The notes beneath the pieces were generated by a model, which was not told the DNA's origin, did not search any database, and saw only the letters and a list, made by a program, of their open reading frames with translations. This document shows positions 1 to 7,883 of a stretch of DNA of 17,297 nt, piece after piece (the first letter of the stretch is position 1; every line of letters begins with the position of its first letter). Source of the stretch: an uncultured Bacilli bacterium. GTDB lineage: Bacteria > Bacillota_I > Bacilli_A > RF39 > UBA660. The position numbers and the translations under genes were made by a program. The DNA lies in the NCBI GenBank assembly GCA_947598455.1, contig CANQFI010000024.1:1-17297 (forward strand), given 5' to 3'.

Positions 1-60
1 TTATTCATATCATTGGGAACTTTAATATATTTACGTATTAATGAAAAATATATGATGTAA
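1..60 (+). CDS. C-terminal end of an upstream protein (partial)
   Basis: The first frame is open from base 1 and closes with TAA at 58-60, three bases before a terminator hairpin. The other two plus frames stop sooner, at about 24 and 41. The 19 visible residues (LFISLGTLIYLRINEKYMM) look like the end of a membrane-spanning helix followed by a short charged tail. This suggests a membrane protein whose body lies outside the window. The family cannot be named from so little. The call rests on the open frame and the position of the terminator. Confidence 0.5.
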   Translation, partial: LFISLGTLIYLRINEKYMM

Positions 61-62
61 TT

Positions 63-90
63 AAAAGACCTTTTTAAGAGGTCTTTTATA
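63..90 (+). terminator. Intrinsic terminator of the upstream gene
   Basis: Inverted repeat: AAAAGACC at 63-70 pairs with GGTCTTTT at 80-87, extended inward by T71-A79 and a wobble T72-G78, with a five-base loop. It sits directly after the TAA at 58-60. The U-tract is formed by the end of the 3' arm. The same eight-base stem core recurs at 674-695. Confidence 0.75.
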
Positions 91-120
91 GTTTTATTAT
101 CGTAAAATTTAGGATAGTTA

Positions 121-129
121 TGGTAAAAT
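121..129 (+). promoter_or_regulatory. Extended -10 promoter of the nitroreductase gene
   Basis: TGGTAAAAT fits the extended -10 form TGnTAnAAT. No good -35 is seen about 17 bases upstream. Transcription would begin near 135-137, which is downstream of the first possible ATG (131) and leaves only about 10 leader bases before the ATG at 146. A second TAAAAT lies at 103-108 and could be used instead, giving a longer leader. Confidence 0.5.
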
Positions 130-145
130 AATGGGTGGTGATGAT

Positions 146-670
146 ATGGAGATGAAAGAGGTAATTTTAAAAAGAAGAAGTATAAGAGAGTTTATGGAAG
201 AAGTTGTTGATCAAAATATATTAATTGAGGGGATAAAAATGGGTGTTAAGGCCCCAAGTGCTCATAATAGACAGCCATGGAAATTTAAGATACTTAGTAC
301 TGATGAAAAAAATCAAGTGGCTAATTTACTTTTAGATAAAACAAAGGATATTATAGGACATAGTGGACCTCATACGGCAGCAGTTATTAAAGAAGTACCT
401 AATTTAATTATGGTATTTTATGATAATGAAGATGGTGGAGATAGGGATATGAATATCATATCAATTGGAGCTTGTATTGAAAATATGATTTTATATTTTA
501 CTGATTTAGGTTTAGGTACTTTATGGATTGGTAATACAAATTTAGTTAATGATGAGATAAAAGAATTATTAAATGTTAAATATGAGACGATTTCTTGTTT
601 AGGAGTAGGTTATAAAGCTCAAGAACCACATGAAAGACCACGTAAAGATATAAGTGATGTAATAATTTAA
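146..670 (+). CDS. Nitroreductase family protein (FMN-dependent oxidoreductase)
   Basis: Predicted 174-residue cytoplasmic flavoprotein of the nitroreductase superfamily, whose members use NAD(P)H and bound FMN to reduce nitro, quinone or enone groups. The N-terminal RRSIREF motif (about residues 10-16) is the phosphate-binding signature, followed by APSAHNRQPW. The middle GACIENMILYFTDLGLGTLWIG is the usual dimer-interface helix and loop, and a basic C-terminal segment completes the FMN site. Length is typical of the short, minimal members. An in-frame ATG exists at 131, but it lies inside the likely promoter. The ATG at 146 has GGGTGGTG five bases upstream and is preferred; the ATG at 152 is less likely. 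It converges with the minus-strand YigZ-family gene across a shared terminator. The substrate cannot be told from sequence. Family assignment is firm. Confidence 0.9.
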   Translation: MEMKEVILKRRSIREFMEEVVDQNILIEGIKMGVKAPSAHNRQPWKFKILSTDEKNQVANLLLDKTKDIIGHSGPHTAAVIKEVPNLIMVFYDNEDGGDRDMNIISIGACIENMILYFTDLGLGTLWIGNTNLVNDEIKELLNVKYETISCLGVGYKAQEPHERPRKDISDVII

Positions 671-673
671 AAA

Positions 674-698
674 AAAAGACCTTTAATGGTCTTTTATT
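674..698. terminator. Bidirectional terminator between convergent genes
   Basis: AAAAGACC at 674-681 pairs with GGTCTTTT at 688-695 around a six-base loop. On the plus strand it follows the nitroreductase stop at 668-670. On the minus strand it overlaps the stop of the YigZ-family gene (683-685, inside the loop) and is followed by a run of seven Us. It should serve both genes. Confidence 0.8.
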
Positions 699-1036
699 GC
701 TTTATTTGCTGCTTCAACGTAAGCTCTAAGTAAATTACCTGCTCCTAATTTAATACCACCAAAGTATCTTATAACAACGATTAAACAATTATTTAGATTA
801 TTTCTTTCAATTAAATTATAAATAGGAAGACCAGCAGTATTAGTTGGTTCTTTATCATCAGTTTTTTTAGCAATACTGCCTATTTTATAAGCATAGGGCA
901 TATGACGAGCTTTTTTGTGTTCTTTTTTTAAATTATTTAAAATAATATTTATTTCTTCAATGTTATTTACTTCATAATATAAACCAATAAACTTAGATTT
1001 TTTTATTTCAACTAAAGATTCATTTATTAATTTCAT
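683..1036 (-). CDS. YigZ/IMPACT N-terminal family protein, single-domain form
   Basis: The 117-residue protein matches the N-terminal (UPF0029/Impact_N) domain of the YigZ/YvyE family. It has the N-terminal IKKSKFIG, the HKKARHMPYAYKIG strand, DDKEPTNTAGLP, and the diagnostic VVIRYFGGIKLGAGNLLRAYVEAA near the C-terminus. Family members are usually about 200 residues, with a second C-terminal domain (DUF1949). Here the frame stops right after the first domain, inside a terminator, so the protein appears naturally short rather than frameshifted. The ATG at 1034-1036 is preceded by AGGTGAAATT, a good ribosome site. The IMPACT family has been linked to translation control (Gcn2 inhibition) in eukaryotes; the bacterial role is not settled. 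The gene is divergent from the giant gene. Confidence 0.88.
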   Translation of the reverse strand: MKLINESLVEIKKSKFIGLYYEVNNIEEINIILNNLKKEHKKARHMPYAYKIGSIAKKTDDKEPTNTAGLPIYNLIERNNLNNCLIVVIRYFGGIKLGAGNLLRAYVEAANKAIKDH

Positions 1037-1052
1037 AATTTCACCTAGATAG

Positions 1053-1061
1053 ATTATAGCA
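1053..1061 (-). promoter_or_regulatory. Extended -10 promoter of the YigZ-family gene
   Basis: Read on the minus strand this is TGCTATAAT, a perfect extended -10. It lies 17 bases upstream of the ATG, with the AGGTGA ribosome site between. No convincing -35 is seen. It faces away from the plus-strand promoter at 1098-1106. Confidence 0.65.
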
Positions 1062-1097
1062 TATATATGGATAATTTTATATTTGTAATAATATTTA

Positions 1098-1106
1098 TGA
1101 TATAAT
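1098..1106 (+). promoter_or_regulatory. Extended -10 promoter of the giant gene
   Basis: TGATATAAT is a perfect extended -10, 21 bases before the ATG at 1128. The -35 region is only AT-rich. An AGGTTGGTG ribosome site lies between. The same nine bases form the -10 of tgt at 16093-16101. Confidence 0.7.
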
Positions 1107-1127
1107 GAAAAAAGATAGGTTGGTGCT

Positions 1128-4100
1128 ATGATGCAAGAAGATATTAAAAAATTAACTGAGATATTGTATTCTGATTTTTTAGAAAAAGTTCCTTATATTA
1201 CATTTGATGATAGTCTTGATTTTGAACAGTTTTTAGATTTACATATTAATAATCGTTTATATAATGATTATTTTAGTTTTTTAGACAAGTATCGTTATAA
1301 TAATGAATTTTATGAGTTACTTTTACAAGCTAATATAAGTTTAAGTGATTTGAAATTACTTTTACCTGATGATTATTATAAAGATATTTTAGACTTTGTA
1401 TCTAAAAAAGAGGATGATTATTTGTTAAAACATCTTTCATTTTATGATGAAGGTGATTTAGATTATTGTCTTTCTTTGGGATATAGTTTAAATGATATTT
1501 TAGAAAAAGCTAATGATATATCTGACAAGATTCTTTTAACAATATATTTTAAAGATCGTTCTTTGCTTTCTAATATTTTAGATAAATATATTAATAAAGC
1601 TTATAGTGTTATAGCATATGAATTTATTAATGGGAATAAAGATATTTTAAAAAAATTTTTAAAAAATAGTAAACATACTATTTATACTAGTGATGTAATT
1701 TTTTTGTTTAAAACAATAATTAATAATTGTAATACTTTTGATATTAATACTCTTGTAGATAGTATTTCACTTTATTATTATTGTAATGATGGTATATCTT
1801 TTGTAACTGACAACGATTTAATTAAGAATATGATTGTTAAAGGAGGAGCTAAAGCGTTGGTTTTAGCTAAAAATCCTACTTCAGAGTTATTGTCTTTAGC
1901 TAAGGATTTTTCTTATAATGATTATGTTTTTATTGATGGCAATTATAAGAAAAGTGAAAACTTATTATTAAATCTTTTGAATGCTGGTTATTTTGATGCT
2001 TTATTTAATGCTCCTATTGAAGCGATTGGTGAAGGGGTTTATGATTATCTAGTTAAGAATAATGTTGATATTGAAGTGTTAAAAGATAATAGTAATTTAC
2101 AACGTTCTTATGTAATCAATAAGTATTTAGTTTTACATGGTTATTATGATAATATAAAGTATATAAGCAATATTTTTACGAATATTAATGCTTTTAATTT
2201 TGTTTTAGAAATGATTAAGGATGGTAAATGTAATAATTTAGATGATGATGATATTAAATTATTAAGGTATGTTGTTAATAGAGAATTTGAAAAGATAGCT
2301 GATTTTCCTGAATATTGTATTTTTACTTTTAGTGAAGAAGTAGGTGATGCTTTAATTCAAATTGGTCTTACTAGTGATGCTTATATAAAATATTTATATT
2401 ATGATAGTGTATTAGCATTATGTTTTGCTCGACATGGTGATTATGAGGTTTTATTTAAAGGTAATTATTTATCTTCATCTACTACACCTTATTTAGATAA
2501 ATTAACATATGATATGTATTTAAAGTATGTTGATAAGTATGGTGTTGGGAAGATTCCTAAAGAAGTATTTGCTAAATTTGTTAAAGAAGGACATTATGAA
2601 ATATTTTTAAATGCAGAACTAGATGATATGTATTTATCTGATAATATATTAGATGATTTTGGCTTTACAGATTTGACTTATGATGATTATTTAAAATTAC
2701 CAGATTATGTTAGAGATTTTCCTTTATTAAAAAATAAATTTTTGGCTTATAGTTCTGATATGTATTTAGAGGTTTTAAAAAGTAAACCAACATCTGAGGC
2801 TTTAGAACAAGCAGCATTAAATAATATGCCTTATGGAGAATTTATATCATATATAGGTGAGAGAAGTTCATTATTGACATTTCCAACAGTAATGCATTAT
2901 TTAGATGAACAGTATTTAGAAATAATTAAATATGTAAGTAGAGGATGTGACTTTCCACAAATTGATTTAATAGTGGATAAAATTTTATCTTTAGTTAATG
3001 GTGATGTACCACCGGATTATGTTATGGAATGTTATCATATAGCTGATGGTGTAGTTGAAAGATTTATTAAGAAAAAGGATTTTTCAATATTAAATTATTA
3101 TGATAATTTTAATAGAAATATTTTAAATTTACTCATTGATAACGGATATACTTTAGATGATTTTATAAAAAATCCATTTTATAATTGGCAAGTTATTTGT
3201 CAGTTTTTAACTAAAGATAATGAAGAAGAAATAATGAATTGTTTTGAACAATTAGTTAAAGATAGAAAAATTAAATTTTTTGCTAATTCATATAATGTAA
3301 TTGTTAAAGCTTATAACGAAGGATATAATATTACTAATATTAATAAACTTATTAAAATATTTGATGTTAATGCATTTGATTTTTATAAGAGTATCGATGA
3401 AAAAGATTATAGTTTATTTAATGAATTAGAATTTAGAGATTTGTTTTATAATAAATTATTAGTTGATAAAATATTACCTTATTTAAGTCTTGATAAGGTT
3501 AAAAGTAATTTAGATATTTGCACTTTTGGTAATATGAGAAACTATATTATTGAAAAAATGGTTAATTTGGGACATAGTGAATTTATTGATTATGCTACTG
3601 GTAGAATATCTAAAGATGTTGTAAAAAAGGCTTTATTTGCAGGTTATTTTCCTAGTGAAGAAGTTTTAATTAATAATAGTAATTTAAAAAGAGTAATTAA
3701 GAATTTAAACTTTATGGAGGAAGAATTAAATTATTTAAAGACTCGAATTGATCAGCAACCTTTATTTGTTATTTATTTTGATAATATTTTACATAGTTCT
3801 GATTTGGTATATTCATATGTAACTAAGGAACCTAGAATTTTATTATATTGTGATGATGAAATAGCTTGTGATCAAGATTTATTAAGAAAAGTTGTTATTA
3901 CTAATCCTGCTATTATTGGTCAATTAGTTAGTAAGCTTGATCATAATTTTATTATAGAACTTGTTAAATTAAATAAATCTTTATTAGATTATGTACCTAT
4001 TTCTATCTTTAGTGAAGAAGAATTAGTTTCTTTAGTTCAGATTTATCCTGATATTATTGATTATGTTACTAATAATATTGATGAGGTATTTGTTAAAGCT

Positions 4101-7100
4101 TTTGAAGTAGGTTATAAGTTTTCAGATAAATCTTCTTTGCATACATTAATTTATGCTATAAAATTAAATATTTTAATTCCTAAAGATATATTATTAAATC
4201 TTAATTATAGGTCGTTATTTTATTTATTATCTTCAAATGAAGAATTTTATGACAATAATAAAGATTATATTAAAGATGTTTTAGATACTTTAAAAAGTAG
4301 AGATGAAGATGAATTTTTATGGCAATTATTCTCTTATCTTTTACCGTCAGTTTTATATAGTAGTATATCAAAAGAGTTAAATGATGAATATCATGTTAGA
4401 GCTGATGAACTGAAAGGATTCAATATTGATAGTAAAGAAAGATATCTATTTAATTTATTATTATTAAATATTGCTAGTTTAGATGATGAACATTATAAGA
4501 TAAAAATTGATGAATTATTAGAAAAATCTTCTTTTAAAATAGATATTATTGCTTCAGTTTATAAAAATGATAAAAAAGATTTAGCTGATTTTTATGCCAA
4601 AAAATATTTTATGGAAGATCCTTTAATTTTAAGTAAATATGTTACTAATTTAGATGATGAATTTATTAAGGTGTTAAAAGATATTATTTTAGATTATCCT
4701 AATTTACTAAATAATTCGTTAATATTTGGAAATTTGAATAAGATTGTTGAAAGTAAAGAAGTAGTGTTAAAGTTATTTATGTTAGGCAAATATGAAATAT
4801 TTAGTAATTTAAGTGAAGAATTACGTAATGATTATGATCTTTTAGTTCAATATATTAAGTTTAATCCTAATTATATTCTAATGATAAAGAAAAATGAATA
4901 TTATCGTGAATTATGTATAGAGGCTTTAGAAATTAAACCAGAATTATATTTAATTATTGATGATGAAAAAATATTAAGTGATGATGAAATACTAAAAAAA
5001 GTATTGCCTTTATGTGCTTCAGCTTTCTTAAAAGCAGATAGTAGTTTACAAACTATTGAAAATTTTAGATTAATTACGAATTTTGAAAATTTTGAATTAT
5101 ATTTAGCTGATGTTTCCTTATTTGAAAAAATGATTAATTTTAATTTATTTGATGATAATGATGAAAATTTAAGAAAAAATATTATTAATTATTTAAATAT
5201 TAATCAACAAGGTTTAGATTCATCAATCTTTAAAAATAATTATATTATTCAAATATTTATTAAAGAAATAAAAAATGATTTTAAGACATTAATTGGTTTA
5301 TTCGATTATTTTGATGTTAATGATTTACCTTTAGATATTCGTGAAGTAGGTAAGAATACGCAAGAGATAATTAAGGGTGCTAATAAGGTTAATCTTTTAG
5401 AAGAGACATCATTGCTTTCTTATAATTTAGTTAAATATGTTTATCCACTTATGGGACTTTCAGCTACTTTAGATTTGTTAAAATACAATTCCAAAGCAGT
5501 TGATGAAATAACTAAAATGATTAAAGATGGTAAGAGTAGTGAAGTATTAAGTTATTGGCAATTTGTTAAGAAATTTAAAATATTTCCTGATAATGAACGT
5601 TTAATTCATTTTGCTTTTATGAATTATAGTTCTTTTAATATATTAATTAATGATGTGTTATTGCATCAAAATGAATTAACGGAAAATGATATTAATAATT
5701 TAAGAAAAATTATAGTTAATAATAATTGTTATAATATTATGAATTTTGTAGAACTTAAAAATTATGAAACTACTATAGAAGAACATGTTAAAGATATTTT
5801 AAATAGAAATGATATTATTGAATTAAAGAATAATTTAGCAATTTTATTTGGTTTTAAAAATATTGAAAATATGAAAGAAATATTTAATAATTTTCAATTT
5901 GCTAATTTTGCTAAATTAAAATATGTATATGATGATATTAAGAAGAAGTATGGTAATGAGTATTTAGAAAGTATTAAGTTACAAACTAAAGATATTAAAT
6001 TGATTATCTTGATGAAGAAAATTATTGAATCAAATAATGTTTCTGAAATTAAAGAATTATTTACAAATTTATTTAGTAAAAATCAAAAAGTATTAGATTA
6101 TAGTGATAATGTAGAAGAACTTATTAATAAGTTTAGGAAAATTTATAATGCACAATTTAATACTCGTTTAACTGATATTGCTAGCTTACAAAAACAAAGA
6201 ATTAGTTATGATGATCCTAATAATGAGTATGGAGTTACGATTATTAAAATGGATGGAGAACCGTTTAATTTCTTAGCCCATCGTTTATATAATTACGATT
6301 CTTCAATGAGAACTTCAAAAAGAAGTTTTTCGGATATGTTAATGGAAGATCCGTCTTTATGGACAAAGCTTGATGGGGCTAGTACTTTATCGACTTCTAG
6401 TTTTTCAGATAAAGGTTTTTGGTATTTACATTCTAATGATCCTTCGGGAGTAGTTTATTTATTTAATAATTTACCACCTGACTTTTTACTTTTCATGTAT
6501 GGTCGTGATTTAAAGGTTGAACATGGTGGTCATAGTTTAAGACCAACAGCTGATTATAATTTATTTACAGATATTGATAGTTTAAACCAAAGTAGTTGTT
6601 ATCATCATTGTAGTTATAATGAAGTGGCTGGTTTTAGAAAAGATATGTTACCTTGTGCTTTTGCTTGTATAGGTAGTACTCCTAATCCAGAAACGATTAA
6701 AGCGGCTAAATACTTTAGTGAAACTTTAGGCGTTGATATACCAATAATTATGTTTGACAAACTAGCTTATGAAAAGAAGAAAAAAGATGATGTTGTTAAA
6801 GCTATTGAAAGGTATAAAGTTGACTCTAGTTACGAAGCATTACTTGGAATATTTTATGATGGTATAGAAAATACATCTAAAAGAAGTAAGATATTAGCTG
6901 ATAAAATTGATTTGTGTCTTAGTTCTTTGAAAGAACGATATTATAATGGAGAAATTACTTTATATGATCTTTTAAGAAAAGTTCAAGAATTAGAAAGCGT
7001 TTCTAATCGTATTTTTGCTGGAGATAGTGATTGTTTTAAAGAAATGCGTAAATTACAGATATTTAAAAATGCCATGTGTGTCTTAAAGAATATTTCTAAT

Positions 7101-7883
7101 GAAGAAATTGTTAAATTAGAAGCAGCTAATTTAGGAGAATCTGGTATTATGTATAAGTTTGATTTAGAAGGTAAAACTTATTTACTTAAACCAGCTGTTG
7201 ATAAAAAAAATTATCAAAAACAAAACTTTAGGACTGATGTTCAAGTAGCAGTTTCTAAGTTACAAAAGATAATAAGTCCAGAAACAAGTGTTGAGGTGCA
7301 AAAATTTGAAAGTAGACAATTAGTTTTATCTAAACAAGAATATTTAGATATTGATCAAGAAGAAACTAAAAAGCTTAATGAATGGGCAAGTATTGGTGGA
7401 CCAATAGAACAGAGATATTTAGATCAATTATTACGTGAATATGTTTTAGATTTTGTGATATGTAATTTTGATGCATTTAGTGGTAATTTTGTTGTTGATG
7501 TAAATGGTAATATAAGAGGAATAGATAAAGAACAAGCATTTAGGTTTATTGATGATGAAGCATCGTTGAATCCGGATTTTAGCTTTGTACCTAATGGTAG
7601 TTCACGTACACCTATATATAAAATATTATTTGAAAGATACAAAAATAAAGAGATAAATTTGAATTTAGAAATAATTTCTGATACATTAGAGGAGTTGAAA
7701 GAAATTAGTGATGATGAATATTTGCAGATATTTAAGGATTACGCAACATCTTTAGGTAAAGAAAATGCACATGTTTTATTAGAAAAGATTCTTAATCGTA
7801 AACATATAGCAACAGAAAAAATCGAATCTTTCTTACAAGAATTAGGCTTTAAAGATGAAATGGATGGTGTTGTAGCATTATGA
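1128..7883 (+). CDS. Giant helical-repeat protein with ADP-ribosyltransferase-like region and C-terminal HipA/PI4K-type kinase-like domain
   Basis: Intact 2251-residue frame with no signal peptide and no clear membrane segment, so probably cytoplasmic. Residues 1 to about 1650 are degenerate helical repeats rich in Leu, Ile, Asn, Asp and Tyr. Units recur with a Gly-Tyr start (GYSLND, GYFDAL, GHYEIF, GKYEIF) and some resemble DUF4116 (SEELRNDYDLL, 1229-1238). Residues about 1700-1880 carry R1719, STS at 1755-1757 and NE at 1831-1832, an order and spacing like R-S-E ADP-ribosyltransferases, plus a Cys/His cluster (C1824, H1826, H1827, C1828, C1843, C1847). Residues about 1998-2245 resemble a HipA/PI4K-type kinase: LGESG loop, K2021 in YLLKP, D2115 and N2120 in DAFSGN, and D2133 in GIDKEQAF. 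The ATG at 1128 has AGGTTGGTG upstream; the adjacent ATG at 1131 is possible. The gene overlaps the next ORF by ATGA. The gene is certain; the domain calls are inference and the function is unknown. Confidence 0.85.
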   Translation: MMQEDIKKLTEILYSDFLEKVPYITFDDSLDFEQFLDLHINNRLYNDYFSFLDKYRYNNEFYELLLQANISLSDLKLLLPDDYYKDILDFVSKKEDDYLLKHLSFYDEGDLDYCLSLGYSLNDILEKANDISDKILLTIYFKDRSLLSNILDKYINKAYSVIAYEFINGNKDILKKFLKNSKHTIYTSDVIFLFKTIINNCNTFDINTLVDSISLYYYCNDGISFVTDNDLIKNMIVKGGAKALVLAKNPTSELLSLAKDFSYNDYVFIDGNYKKSENLLLNLLNAGYFDALFNAPIEAIGEGVYDYLVKNNVDIEVLKDNSNLQRSYVINKYLVLHGYYDNIKYISNIFTNINAFNFVLEMIKDGKCNNLDDDDIKLLRYVVNREFEKIADFPEYCIFTFSEEVGDALIQIGLTSDAYIKYLYYDSVLALCFARHGDYEVLFKGNYLSSSTTPYLDKLTYDMYLKYVDKYGVGKIPKEVFAKFVKEGHYEIFLNAELDDMYLSDNILDDFGFTDLTYDDYLKLPDYVRDFPLLKNKFLAYSSDMYLEVLKSKPTSEALEQAALNNMPYGEFISYIGERSSLLTFPTVMHYLDEQYLEIIKYVSRGCDFPQIDLIVDKILSLVNGDVPPDYVMECYHIADGVVERFIKKKDFSILNYYDNFNRNILNLLIDNGYTLDDFIKNPFYNWQVICQFLTKDNEEEIMNCFEQLVKDRKIKFFANSYNVIVKAYNEGYNITNINKLIKIFDVNAFDFYKSIDEKDYSLFNELEFRDLFYNKLLVDKILPYLSLDKVKSNLDICTFGNMRNYIIEKMVNLGHSEFIDYATGRISKDVVKKALFAGYFPSEEVLINNSNLKRVIKNLNFMEEELNYLKTRIDQQPLFVIYFDNILHSSDLVYSYVTKEPRILLYCDDEIACDQDLLRKVVITNPAIIGQLVSKLDHNFIIELVKLNKSLLDYVPISIFSEEELVSLVQIYPDIIDYVTNNIDEVFVKAFEVGYKFSDKSSLHTLIYAIKLNILIPKDILLNLNYRSLFYLLSSNEEFYDNNKDYIKDVLDTLKSRDEDEFLWQLFSYLLPSVLYSSISKELNDEYHVRADELKGFNIDSKERYLFNLLLLNIASLDDEHYKIKIDELLEKSSFKIDIIASVYKNDKKDLADFYAKKYFMEDPLILSKYVTNLDDEFIKVLKDIILDYPNLLNNSLIFGNLNKIVESKEVVLKLFMLGKYEIFSNLSEELRNDYDLLVQYIKFNPNYILMIKKNEYYRELCIEALEIKPELYLIIDDEKILSDDEILKKVLPLCASAFLKADSSLQTIENFRLITNFENFELYLADVSLFEKMINFNLFDDNDENLRKNIINYLNINQQGLDSSIFKNNYIIQIFIKEIKNDFKTLIGLFDYFDVNDLPLDIREVGKNTQEIIKGANKVNLLEETSLLSYNLVKYVYPLMGLSATLDLLKYNSKAVDEITKMIKDGKSSEVLSYWQFVKKFKIFPDNERLIHFAFMNYSSFNILINDVLLHQNELTENDINNLRKIIVNNNCYNIMNFVELKNYETTIEEHVKDILNRNDIIELKNNLAILFGFKNIENMKEIFNNFQFANFAKLKYVYDDIKKKYGNEYLESIKLQTKDIKLIILMKKIIESNNVSEIKELFTNLFSKNQKVLDYSDNVEELINKFRKIYNAQFNTRLTDIASLQKQRISYDDPNNEYGVTIIKMDGEPFNFLAHRLYNYDSSMRTSKRSFSDMLMEDPSLWTKLDGASTLSTSSFSDKGFWYLHSNDPSGVVYLFNNLPPDFLLFMYGRDLKVEHGGHSLRPTADYNLFTDIDSLNQSSCYHHCSYNEVAGFRKDMLPCAFACIGSTPNPETIKAAKYFSETLGVDIPIIMFDKLAYEKKKKDDVVKAIERYKVDSSYEALLGIFYDGIENTSKRSKILADKIDLCLSSLKERYYNGEITLYDLLRKVQELESVSNRIFAGDSDCFKEMRKLQIFKNAMCVLKNISNEEIVKLEAANLGESGIMYKFDLEGKTYLLKPAVDKKNYQKQNFRTDVQVAVSKLQKIISPETSVEVQKFESRQLVLSKQEYLDIDQEETKKLNEWASIGGPIEQRYLDQLLREYVLDFVICNFDAFSGNFVVDVNGNIRGIDKEQAFRFIDDEASLNPDFSFVPNGSSRTPIYKILFERYKNKEINLNLEIISDTLEELKEISDDEYLQIFKDYATSLGKENAHVLLEKILNRKHIATEKIESFLQELGFKDEMDGVVAL

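Noticed and set aside
7424..7642. 72-residue minus-strand ORF
   Set aside because: It lies wholly inside the kinase-like end of the giant gene on the opposite strand, has no ribosome site or family motif, and overlaps conserved catalytic codons of the real frame.
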